Assembly (NCBI GenBank): GCA_025464795.1
Contig: JAODNB010000205.1
Span: 1 to 17,206 of the forward strand
Source: Frankiales bacterium
Lineage (GTDB): Bacteria > Actinomycetota > Actinomycetes > Mycobacteriales > SCTD01
Direction of reading: 5' to 3'
Length of the DNA stretch: 17,206 bases
The position numbers and the translations under genes were made by a program. Under the pieces are notes generated by a model. It had not been told where the DNA came from. It did no database searches and worked only from the letters and a program-made list of their open reading frames with translations. Shown one piece after another: positions 1-6,977 of the stretch; position 1 is the first letter of the stretch; each line of letters begins with the position of its first letter.

Positions 1-2257
1 GCGCCCCCAGCCAGATGCCGCCGAGGGAGTACTCGCCCCAGACGCGCGCGATCCGCTCCCAGCCCTCCTCGGCGACCCGAGAGGCAGCTGCGGCCTGCCC
101 CTCCATCCGCAACGCGTCCGAGGCGACCCCCGAGGCGATCATCCGCGACATCGGGTCCAGGCCCTCCGTCGCGACGACCGACAGGGCCCGGTCGGTGGCA
201 CCCTTGACCCCGCGCGCGACGTCGACGTAAAGGCCGATGGCAGCGAGGCTCTCGCGAGTCGGGTCCGCAGCCCCACCGAGCGATGTGGTGGCGGCCGTCA
301 CTGCTCCGTCGAAGTCGCCGAGGCTGTACCGGATGACCGACTGCAAGCCTCGCACGCTGTACCCGTAGGCGCTCCAGCGAAGGCCCAGCTCCTCCGCTCG
401 GGCGACGGCCACCGCCGCCGCATCTTCCGCAGCCGCAAGGTCGCCGGCGTAGAAGATCTGCGCGGCGATGTTGTAGCCGGCCCGCAGCTCCGAGGCGAGG
501 TGACCGTGAGCAGCGGCGAGGTCGCGGGCCCGACGGAAGTGCCCCAGGGCCGTGTCCACGTCGCCCTCCGACTCAGCCAGCGCGCCAAGGGTCACGAGCG
601 CGTCAGCCTGGACCTCCGTGAGATCGGCCGCGACCGCGGCGTCCAGGGCGCGCTCAGCGGCCGCCCGGACCTCGCCGTCCTCGTCGAGCTTGCGCCAGAT
701 GGCCCGGGCGTAGAGGGACTCCGCCCGCGCGATCACAGCAGGATCACCCGTGGCCGTGGCCAAGGCCCTCGCCGACGAGGCCTCCTCGAGGGCATCGAGC
801 TCTCGATCCGCCTCCAGGAGGTGCAGCGCCAGCGCCTGCCTCGCAGACGACTGCTCCGCCTCGGACGCCGAGGACAGCGCGACCACTCGTGCCCGCGCAA
901 GGGCAATGGCGCGGCCCCAGTCACCCGCGAACCCTGCCGCCTCCGCGCACATGCGGAGCAGCTCGGCACGCGGGACTGACGACGAAGTGCCTGCCTCGAC
1001 GAGCTCGAGAGCCCGCTCCCGCAGGGCGAGGGCCTCGTGCGGGGCCCCACGTGCGAGGGCGGCTGCTCCTGCCAGCAGGTAGTCCTCGAGGGCGCCGGGC
1101 AGGTCCCCGCTGCGCTCGCGGTGGAACGCCCGCTCCCCCACGGTTCCACCGTGGTCAGCGAGGACCTGGGCGATCAACCCGTGCATCCGCACCCGCTCAC
1201 CGGGCAGGAGGTCGTCGTACACCGTCTCCTGGAGCAGGGCATGACGGAAGGAGTACGAGCCAGCCGAGGCGCCCGGGGTGACGACGAGGACCTGCGCCGC
1301 CACCGCGTCCCGCAGCGCCGTCTCCGAAGCGACGCCGGCCGCCGCGAGCAGCTCGTGCTCGACCCGACGGCCGGCCACAGCAGCGAGCCGAACAACGCCG
1401 AGGGTGCTCTCGTCGAGCCGCTCCAGGCGCGACAGCAGCACCTCCGACAGCCGGTGCGGAAGGACCCGCCCCTCGAGGTCACCGGCGTCCAGGGCCGCGA
1501 GAAGCAGCTCTTCGGCGAAGTACGCGTTCCCCTCCGCCCGCACGGCTACGGCGGACAGCAACGACGCGGGGGTGCCTGAGGGCGCGAGGACACGGAGGTG
1601 CTGCAGCAAGGAGCCCTCACCGAGCGGCCGCAGCAGCAGGTGCCGGACGTTGGCGAGCCGCCCCACCTCGGCGATGAACGGCACCAGCGGGTGTCGCCGA
1701 TGCAGGTCGTCCGTGCGGTACGACGCCAGAACGGTGACCCGCTCTGAGCGCACCCGGGTGAGCAGGAACCGCAGCAGCTCCCGGCTCGAGGCGTCAGCCC
1801 AGTGGAGGTCCTCCAGCACGAGCACGACGGATGCGACCTCGCCGGCCGCGCGCAGGGCTGCCACGACGGCCTCGAAGAGCTGCAACCGCACCAGGTCGCC
1901 GCCTGACCCGCCGCCCTGGGGCAGCAGCGGTCCGAGGCCGGGGATGTCAGCAACGGCCGGGACCAGGCGCGCGAGATCACCGATGGCCTCGACGAAGGGC
2001 AGGTAGGGCAGTCCGACGTCCCCGAGGTCGACGCACCCGCCGCGCAGGACGAGGGTGGTCGGTGCCAGCTCTTCGAGGAGCTGTCCGAGGAGCCGGGTCT
2101 TGCCGACCCCGGCATCACCGCCGATCAGAACAGCGGTGGGCCGCCCCTCGCCGGAGGCGAGGACCGCGTCCAGCAGCTGCTGGAGCTCGTCCTCACGTCC
2201 GACCAGGGGCGGCCGCTCGCCGTTGTCTGAGCCGCGAAACGTCACCACATCCGGCAT
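1..2257 (-). CDS. LAL-type ATP-binding transcriptional regulator, 3' end outside window
   Basis: The frame is open from ATG 2257 to the window edge, giving 752 residues without a stop. Residues 15-30 carry the LVGRExELxxLL entry motif typical of AAA_16/STAND regulators. Walker A is GGDAGVGKT (46-54) and Walker B is VVLVLED (144-150), followed by LHWAD, a hallmark of large ATP-binding LuxR regulators. From about residue 400 the protein is alanine- and leucine-rich helical repeat (TPR-like), consistent with a sensor arm. In this family a LuxR helix-turn-helix closes the C-terminus; that part would lie left of base 1 and is not seen. An alternative GTG at 2275 overlaps the stop of the small upstream ORF (GTGA), so translational coupling could decide the start. 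The inducer and targets cannot be told. The family assignment is firm; the start is uncertain by six codons. Confidence 0.88.
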   Translation of the reverse strand, partial: MPDVVTFRGSDNGERPPLVGREDELQQLLDAVLASGEGRPTAVLIGGDAGVGKTRLLGQLLEELAPTTLVLRGGCVDLGDVGLPYLPFVEAIGDLARLVPAVADIPGLGPLLPQGGGSGGDLVRLQLFEAVVAALRAAGEVASVVLVLEDLHWADASSRELLRFLLTRVRSERVTVLASYRTDDLHRRHPLVPFIAEVGRLANVRHLLLRPLGEGSLLQHLRVLAPSGTPASLLSAVAVRAEGNAYFAEELLLAALDAGDLEGRVLPHRLSEVLLSRLERLDESTLGVVRLAAVAGRRVEHELLAAAGVASETALRDAVAAQVLVVTPGASAGSYSFRHALLQETVYDDLLPGERVRMHGLIAQVLADHGGTVGERAFHRERSGDLPGALEDYLLAGAAALARGAPHEALALRERALELVEAGTSSSVPRAELLRMCAEAAGFAGDWGRAIALARARVVALSSASEAEQSSARQALALHLLEADRELDALEEASSARALATATGDPAVIARAESLYARAIWRKLDEDGEVRAAAERALDAAVAADLTEVQADALVTLGALAESEGDVDTALGHFRRARDLAAAHGHLASELRAGYNIAAQIFYAGDLAAAEDAAAVAVARAEELGLRWSAYGYSVRGLQSVIRYSLGDFDGAVTAATTSLGGAADPTRESLAAIGLYVDVARGVKGATDRALSVVATEGLDPMSRMIASGVASDALRMEGQAAAASRVAEEGWERIARVWGEYSLGGIWLGA

Positions 2258-2271
2258 CGTGCCAGTGCGCG

Positions 2272-2415
2272 TCACGAACTGTGGCGACGACGCAGCTTCC
2301 ACGGCAGGACGCGGTCCTGGACCACGCTGCCGCTCTCACGACGCGCCCGCTCCCGCAGCCACGCCTGCCGCTCGTGCATCTCCAGCGAACGCAGTCCCGA
2401 GGACATCTCGCTCAT
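2272..2415 (-). CDS. small basic protein (47 aa) upstream of the LAL regulator
   Basis: ATG 2415 is preceded by a good Shine-Dalgarno (GGGAG, 7 nt spacing) and opens 47 codons ending in TGA at 2272-2274. The stop overlaps a GTG (2275) in frame with the downstream regulator, the arrangement of a translationally coupled pair. The product is charged, starts MSEMSSGLRSLEMHERQAWL, is rich in Arg and Glu in an amphipathic helical stretch (residues 10-28), and ends in a basic tail (KLRRRHSS). It has no signal peptide, membrane segment or cysteine. I do not recognise a family. It could be a real small protein, a leader peptide setting translation of the regulator, or a fortuitous frame. The ribosome site plus coupling favour translation. 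Confidence 0.5.
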   Translation of the reverse strand: MSEMSSGLRSLEMHERQAWLRERARRESGSVVQDRVLPWKLRRRHSS

Positions 2416-2545
2416 GGTCGTTCTCCCTGCTCCGCACCGGAGGGTTCCGGCGTCAGGGACCACGCTCGTCCTGAGGCCGGGGTCCGCGCATCGGGCAACC
2501 GCGCAGCTTCTCGTGAGGCCGGCCTGACCCGCGGCCTAAGGCCCC

Positions 2546-3442
2546 TTAGTACAGCGCGTTGGACAGGGCCCGGCGACCGGTCACGATGCGCTCGTCCTCG
2601 GGGTCGAGCACCGAGAACAGCTCAAGCAGGTGCGTCCGGGCGATCGTGCGGTCGTCCCCGGAGGAGCGCTTCACGAACCCGATGAGCCGGTCGATCGCCG
2701 CCTGGATCTGCTCGCTGAGGACCTCGACGTCTGCTGCGGCGGTCTGCGCCGCGACGTCGTCAGGAGCGGCGGCAGCGGCCGCGATGACGGCCGCTGGGTC
2801 GAGGTCGACCGCCCGGTGCAGAAGCGACGCCCAGGCCTTCCCGAGCACCGCCTCGGGATCGCCCGGCTTGCGGTTGAGCAGCGCGTCGTAGGCCGCGACC
2901 GCCCCCGCGTAGTCCTCGGCGCCCATGGCGTCCTCGGCCGCGATGATCTCAGGATCGGTCGGGACGACGGGAGCTGCCACCTCCCCGCCGGGACCGGGAA
3001 GCCCGGCCTGCTGGGCCGCCGCCAGCACCTGGTCGAGGAAGCCTCGCAGGTCGGCCTCCGGGATGGCCCCGGTGAAGCCCGGGACGAGTCGGCCCCCGAG
3101 GGCGAGGAACACCGCGGGGATCGACTGGACCTGCAGCTGGCCCGCGATGCCCTGGTTGGCCTCGACGTCGATCTTGGCCAGGATCCAGGCGCCGTTGAAC
3201 TCCTCGGCGAGCCGCTCCAGCAGGGGGCTGAGCTGCTTGCACGGCCCGCACCAGTCGGCCCAGAAGTCGATCAGCACCGGCACCTGGAGCGAGGCGCGAA
3301 GGACCTTGTCCTCGAAGTCCGCTTCGGTGACGTCGATGACGTAAGGGCTCGTGCTCCGGGACGCGGGCGGGGTCGCCGGCTTGCCCAGCCCGGAGAGGTC
3401 GACCGCTCCGGCGATGTTGAGGTCTGTGGGACGTCGCTGCAT
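2546..3442 (-). CDS. thioredoxin-domain co-chaperone (CnoX/YbbN-like)
   Basis: The protein has 298 residues from ATG 3442. A 30-residue linker leads into a thioredoxin fold (about 33-145) with the active site WCGPC at 64-68 and the cis-proline loop QSIPAVFL. The C-terminal half (about 160-298) is a helical tetratricopeptide-type region of the kind found in YbbN/CnoX, with a DPEIIAAEDAMGAEDYAGA repeat start. In the family this architecture marks cytosolic holdases that bind unfolded proteins and pass them to chaperones. E. coli CnoX has lost one cysteine, but here CxxC is intact, so redox activity is expected. A GTG at 3460 would add six residues (MLLTRG); ATG is preferred because the family-like sequence begins there, though neither start has a strong ribosome site. 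It is divergent from the GGDEF gene. Confidence 0.88.
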   Translation of the reverse strand: MQRRPTDLNIAGAVDLSGLGKPATPPASRSTSPYVIDVTEADFEDKVLRASLQVPVLIDFWADWCGPCKQLSPLLERLAEEFNGAWILAKIDVEANQGIAGQLQVQSIPAVFLALGGRLVPGFTGAIPEADLRGFLDQVLAAAQQAGLPGPGGEVAAPVVPTDPEIIAAEDAMGAEDYAGAVAAYDALLNRKPGDPEAVLGKAWASLLHRAVDLDPAAVIAAAAAAPDDVAAQTAAADVEVLSEQIQAAIDRLIGFVKRSSGDDRTIARTHLLELFSVLDPEDERIVTGRRALSNALY

Positions 3443-3595
3443 GCCTCTAGTCAACAGCACGGGGGCGCGGCCCCTTCCTGGTCATCCAGGACTACGCCTC
3501 TGCCTCATCCGGGTAGTTCTGGCTCCGGCATGGTTGCTGATCGCGAACACGGTGCCAGGCTCCTCTCAGGCCGCGCCGGCGGTCGAGGGGGAAGG

Positions 3596-5011
3596 GTGTT
3601 CGAGGACACGCGCTCCGCGCTGATGACGCAGCTGGCCGCGGCGACGCGCCCCGTCGACGCGTGCAGCCTGGTGGTCAACCACCTGGGCTCGCTCGGGCTG
3701 ATGCCGAGCGCCTACCTGGCCTCCGGCGACCGGCTGCGCCTGATGGCAGCGCACGGCTACTGGCAGGTGTACGACGGCATGCCCGAGGACGCAGGTGTCA
3801 TCGGCACGACGTGGCGGACCGGCGAACGACAGCTCCTGCAGCAGGTCCATGGCCACGAGGACTACCTCGCAGCCTCGTTCCTGGTGACCTCGGAGCTGTG
3901 CGTCCCCCTGTGGGCTCGGGAGACCTGCGTCGGCGCACTGAACGTCGAGTCGCTCACGCGCCTGACCGCCGAGCAGGAGGCCGAGGTCGATGACTGCGCC
4001 GCGCTCCTCAGCGCACGCCTCGGCGAGCTCCCGCCCGGCGAGGAGTCCCCCGCGCAGAAGCTGAACCGGCACGCCGTCGAGCTCGTCACCCTGGCAGGCG
4101 AGCACGACCAGCAGGCACTGGACAGCGCGGTGGTCGCTGCCGCGATCGACCTGTCCGGTCACGACACTGCTGTGCTGGTGACCGAGATCGAGGGCGAGCT
4201 GCAGGCGGTGGCGTCCAGCGGTCCGCTCGCCCGCAGTCTGGCCCTGCTCGGCCCCGGCGACTTCGCGGCGGTCGCGTCGTGGGTCGCCCGCGGCACCAGC
4301 GTCTACACGACCGGCTCCACCGACGGTGTCGGCTTCCCTGGCCACGAGGCCTTACGGCGTGCGGGGGCGGGCTCTGTGGTGGTGCTCCCCCTTCGCACGA
4401 CCCACGGCTTCCTGCTGATCACCGATGAGACCGTGCGCACGCAGAGCACCGAGCAGGTGGCGCTGCTCGAGCTGCTCGCCTCGCAGGTCTCGAGCTGCCT
4501 GCAGGTCAGCAGGGCTGTGGCCGAGCTCCGCGCCCGGGCGGACCGCGACGCACTCACGAGCCTCGGGCATCACGCCGCCTTCCAGACCGCCCTCCCGCGC
4601 CAACGCGCCGGCACCAGGCGGGAGCTGGCCGTCCTGTACTGCGACGTCGACCACTTCAAGGAGGTCAACGACACGCAGGGCCACGCAGCCGGTGATGCCC
4701 TGCTCGTCAGCATCGCCGCGGCCCTGCGAAGCGCTGTTCGCGAGGACGATCGCGTGTTCCGGATCGGGGGTGACGAGTTCGCTGTGCTCGCGCACGTGCA
4801 GGACCACGACGACGCGGTGACCCTCGGCCGCCGACTGCTGGACGCGGCTCGCTCGACGACGGGAGCCAGTCTGTCCGTGGGTGTTGCCGTCGCCGGTCCG
4901 CTCGAGGCCGACGCGGCGCTGCTCGCTCGGGCGGACTCAGCCCTCTACGAGGTGAAGCAGGGTGGCCGGGGCAACGTGCTGCTCCAGACCCCGGTCGTGG
5001 AGTCGGCCTGA
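3596..5011 (+). CDS. GAF-GAF-GGDEF diguanylate cyclase
   Basis: The product is a predicted c-di-GMP synthase of 471 residues from GTG 3596, which follows GAGGGG at 5 nt spacing. ATG 3530 is an in-frame alternative adding 22 residues. The N-terminal 150 residues resemble a GAF domain (GLMPSAYLASGDRLRLMAAHG, ending LCVPLW...GALNVES). A second GAF-like unit spans about 160-310. The cyclase domain begins at DALTSL (318-323) and has the metal aspartates in CDVDHFK (349-355), the loop GHAAGDALL, an intact GGDEF at 391-395 and an intact inhibitory I-site RxxD (R382, D385) five residues before it. There is no transmembrane segment, so it should be a cytosolic sensor enzyme with product feedback inhibition. 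The ligand of the GAF domains is unknown. A strong hairpin begins at the stop codon. Confidence 0.9.
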   Translation: MFEDTRSALMTQLAAATRPVDACSLVVNHLGSLGLMPSAYLASGDRLRLMAAHGYWQVYDGMPEDAGVIGTTWRTGERQLLQQVHGHEDYLAASFLVTSELCVPLWARETCVGALNVESLTRLTAEQEAEVDDCAALLSARLGELPPGEESPAQKLNRHAVELVTLAGEHDQQALDSAVVAAAIDLSGHDTAVLVTEIEGELQAVASSGPLARSLALLGPGDFAAVASWVARGTSVYTTGSTDGVGFPGHEALRRAGAGSVVVLPLRTTHGFLLITDETVRTQSTEQVALLELLASQVSSCLQVSRAVAELRARADRDALTSLGHHAAFQTALPRQRAGTRRELAVLYCDVDHFKEVNDTQGHAAGDALLVSIAAALRSAVREDDRVFRIGGDEFAVLAHVQDHDDAVTLGRRLLDAARSTTGASLSVGVAVAGPLEADAALLARADSALYEVKQGGRGNVLLQTPVVESA

Positions 5012-5046
5012 GCCGTCGGCATCCCCCAAGGACGCCGACGGCTCAG
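5008..5046. terminator. bidirectional hairpin between convergent genes
   Basis: A perfect 13-bp inverted repeat has arms 5008-5020 and 5034-5046 (core GAGCCGTCGGC / GCCGACGGCTC) and a 13-nt loop. It includes the stop codon of the GGDEF gene and lies 12 bases past the stop of the minus-strand secreted protein. There is no U tract on either strand, as is common in actinobacteria. Its placement between two convergent 3' ends supports termination or mRNA end protection in both directions. Confidence 0.75.
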
Positions 5047-5058
5047 CCGATCAGCTCC

Positions 5059-5208
5059 TTAGGCCGGCGGCAGGCACTGCGAGATGGTCTGCGCGGTCCC
5101 GTTCACGTTGATGTCGGCGTTGATGCACAGGCCGGCGGCGTTGGCGGGCATGGCCAGCGCGGCCGTCGTGCCGAAGATGAGGGCGGCAAGGGCAAGAACA
5201 CGCTTCAA
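5059..5208 (-). CDS. small secreted two-cysteine protein (49 aa)
   Basis: TTG 5208 lies 5 nt after a perfect GGAGG and opens 49 codons. The product starts MKRVLALAALIFGTTAALAM and has a Sec signal peptide with likely cleavage at PANA-A (near residue 24). The mature part of about 25 residues has two cysteines (28 and 45) around the core INADINVNGTAQTIS, so a disulfide is plausible once exported. An upstream ATG at 5220 would give 53 residues (MEDPLKRV...), but it sits inside the ribosome site and would place acidic residues before the signal peptide, so TTG is preferred. Function is unknown; the pattern resembles short exported proteins of actinobacteria (recollection, not a search). It is convergent with the GGDEF gene and shares its terminator hairpin. 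Confidence 0.7.
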   Translation of the reverse strand: MKRVLALAALIFGTTAALAMPANAAGLCINADINVNGTAQTISQCLPPA

Positions 5209-5310
5209 GGGGTCCTCCATCAGGTCCTGTACGACCAGCCGAGCGGCTCGTCATTCGTTCCAACGGCGTAACACGACGGCCCTCGCGCCCTGCTTCCATG
5301 ATCTTTTTCT

Positions 5311-5325
5311 GCCTGCCTGGCAGGC
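5311..5325. promoter_or_regulatory. palindrome just upstream of the DUF2127 gene
   Basis: GCCTGCCTGGCAGGC is a perfect dyad with 7-bp arms and a 1-nt centre. It ends 7 bases before the GTG start at 5333, in the 5' leader. It could be an operator or a small structure affecting translation. No regulator can be named and nothing else supports it. Confidence 0.3.
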
Positions 5326-5332
5326 TGTTGGT

Positions 5333-6133
5333 GTGGACTGGTCACTGCGCGGCTGTGCACGCAAGGGGCACGTGACGTACTCCCCCGACGAGGTGGAGCT
5401 GCAGGAGCGGCTGCACGTCACCACGCAGGCAGGCGAGGCATGGCGCTGCCTGCGGTGCGCGACGTTCGTCGTCGGGGAGCCACTGGGCTCCGGGCCCGCC
5501 GAGGACGCGCCGACCGTTCTGCGTGGCAAGGCCCTGAAGGACGCGACGATCCTGCGCCTGCTCGCGCTCGAGCGGTTCGGTCGTGGCCTGCTCCTGCTCG
5601 CCCTCGCCTACGGCGTGCTGTCCTTCGAGAGCGCGAGGACCTCCATCAAGGACACCTTCGAGCACGCTCTCCCCGCGGCCAAGCCGTTGGCGACCCTCTT
5701 CAACTACGACCTGGACGCGAGTCCGACGGTGGAGCGGCTGCGGCACGTCCTCGACAGCAGCCAGCACACCCTCACCCTCGTCGCCGCGGGGCTCATCGGT
5801 TATGCCGCGCTGCAGCTGGTCGAGGGCGTCGGCCTGTTCCTGCTCAAGCGCTGGGGTGAGTACGTCGCGGCGATCGGGACCTCTGCCTTCCTTCCGCTCG
5901 AGGTCTACGAGCTCACCCACAAGGTGTCGTGGCTGAAGGTCGTGACGCTGGTCATCAACCTCGTCGCGGTCGTCTACCTGGTGCACAGCAAGCGCCTGTT
6001 CGGCGTCCGCGGCGGTCACCGCGCTTTCGAGGCGGAGCGGGCCTCGGAGTCCCTGCTGGAGGTGGAGGCGGCGGCCACCCTCGCGACCGACGACAGCCAC
6101 CCGCCTACTGCAGGTGCGACTCCAGCGAGCTGA
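5333..6133 (+). CDS. DUF2127 family membrane protein with N-terminal zinc-ribbon-like segment
   Basis: The protein has 266 residues from GTG 5333, chosen because MDWSLRxCxRKGHVTYxPDE is the usual N-terminus of this actinobacterial family (from memory). The cytosolic N-terminal segment holds C8, H13, C39 and C42 (CLRC), which could bind zinc. It ends in GSGPAEDAPTVLRGKALKD, a conserved stretch leading to the membrane domain. Four hydrophobic segments follow, at about 82-97, 145-170, 178-196 and 203-220, separated by charged loops; the last about 40 residues are acidic and Ala-rich. The biochemical role of DUF2127 proteins is not established. The open frame continues far upstream of the start, but that part is not family-like. 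Its 3' end overlaps the convergent thiamine-binding gene by 29 bases. Confidence 0.85.
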   Translation: MDWSLRGCARKGHVTYSPDEVELQERLHVTTQAGEAWRCLRCATFVVGEPLGSGPAEDAPTVLRGKALKDATILRLLALERFGRGLLLLALAYGVLSFESARTSIKDTFEHALPAAKPLATLFNYDLDASPTVERLRHVLDSSQHTLTLVAAGLIGYAALQLVEGVGLFLLKRWGEYVAAIGTSAFLPLEVYELTHKVSWLKVVTLVINLVAVVYLVHSKRLFGVRGGHRAFEAERASESLLEVEAAATLATDDSHPPTAGATPAS

Positions 6134-6407
6134 CCTTCGAGGCCATCGCTCCGGTGACACCCGCGCGCAGGTCGGCCTTCAGCACGAACGACACCCGCGG
6201 CGATACGGCTGCGACGGCCATCGTGGCGTCCTTGATGACCGCCATGACCTCGTCCCACTCGCCCTCGATGTTGGTGAACATCGCGTTCGTCTCATGGGGC
6301 AGCCCGGAGTCGCGGATCACCCGGACGGCCGCGGCTACCGCTTCGGCATAGGAGCCGTCCTCGTCGGGCGAGGCAGGTGCGACGGAGAAAGCGACGATCA
6401 GGCTCAT
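6105..6407 (-). CDS. thiamine-binding protein, MTH1187/DUF77 family
   Basis: The protein has 100 residues from ATG 6407, preceded by GGGGGAGA about 10 nt upstream. The sequence MSLIVAFSVAPASPDEDGSY, then SGLPHETNAMFTNIEGEWDEVMAVIKDA, and the end SFVLKADLRAG, match the small ferredoxin-like fold of MTH1187/YkoF-type proteins (TIGR00106). Members bind thiamine or hydroxymethylpyrimidine and form tetramers; they are not known enzymes. The length equals the family norm. It lies 168 bases downstream of the cupin gene on the same strand and may or may not be cotranscribed. The last 29 bases overlap the 3' end of the DUF2127 gene tail-to-tail. No TPP riboswitch was recognised upstream. Confidence 0.87.
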   Translation of the reverse strand: MSLIVAFSVAPASPDEDGSYAEAVAAAVRVIRDSGLPHETNAMFTNIEGEWDEVMAVIKDATMAVAAVSPRVSFVLKADLRAGVTGAMASKVSSLESHLQ

Positions 6408-6575
6408 GACGCCATTGTCTCCCCCGCGCTCCGACACGTCGACGTCGAGCAGGGCGGGCGGTTCTCCACAGCCATCTCGCGGCCCCGCCGTTCCGCGGAC
6501 GAAGTCGGAAGGGCGGACGGGCTCTAGGACGTCGAGGTATCCGAGATCCGCCGAAGCAGGTTCAGACAGCGGGAG

Positions 6576-6977
6576 TCAGGTCTCCAACTCGAAGTCGTCG
6601 AAGTCGAAACCAGGGACGACGACGCATCCGAGCAGCACCGTCGCGTCAGCAGCAGGCGATGCCGCCTGCCACACCCCGGGCCGCACGACGTGCTGCAGGA
6701 CGCCCTCGGGACCCAGCTCGATCGTGGTGTCCAACGCGGGGCGGGCTGCCGAACCACCGAGGGACAGCCGCAGCGGGCCACCGCCCTGCCAGACCCAGAG
6801 CTCAGCGGACCGGACCCGGTGCCAGGCCGACGACTGACCGGGCTCGAGCAGGTAGAGGATCGAGGTGAACGCCGCCCGCTCGCCGTGGACGGTGTGCACC
6901 GACTCGGGCGAGCGGTGCGTCTCGCGGTACCAGCCCCCCTCGGGGTGCGCGGACAGGCCCAGCGCGGAGGGCGTCAC
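6576..6977 (-). CDS. DUF985 cupin-domain protein
   Basis: The protein has 133 residues from GTG 6977. The GTG overlaps the stop of meaB (GTGA), so translation is probably coupled. Motifs seen are LGLSAHPEGGWYRET (6-20), FTSILYLLEPG, HRVRSAELW (53-61), QHVVRPGVWQAA (95-106) and the C-terminal PGFDFDDFELET, all typical of the DUF985 (YML079-like) cupins. Putative metal ligands are H53, E59 and H96. The position after ELWVW is Q64, where related proteins, as I recall them, have His. A sugar-binding or isomerase-like role has been suggested for the family, but none is established here. It follows meaB in the thiolase-meaB-cupin run. Confidence 0.87.
   Translation of the reverse strand: MTPSALGLSAHPEGGWYRETHRSPESVHTVHGERAAFTSILYLLEPGQSSAWHRVRSAELWVWQGGGPLRLSLGGSAARPALDTTIELGPEGVLQHVVRPGVWQAASPAADATVLLGCVVVPGFDFDDFELET

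Noticed and set aside
2516..2543. Palindromes AGGCCGGCCT and GGCCTAAGGCC after the thioredoxin-like gene, considered as a terminator
   Set aside because: Stems are short with almost no loop and no U tract; not distinguishable from chance in GC-rich DNA.
2630..3595. Long plus-strand open frame running into the GGDEF gene
   Set aside because: It is antisense to the thioredoxin-like gene, shows no family motif, and the GGDEF protein begins at GTG 3596 (or ATG 3530). High GC makes such open shadows common.
5225..5270. GGAAC-type ECF sigma promoter (minus strand) before the secreted protein
   Set aside because: The GGAAC-like box is present, but the spacing to a GTCGTA-like -10 box is about 21 bases, too long for known consensus.
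6408..6575. 168-base gap between the cupin and thiamine-binding genes checked for a TPP riboswitch or small gene
   Set aside because: No CUGAGA/ACCUGA-type TPP core on the minus strand and no frame with a ribosome site; nothing recognisable.
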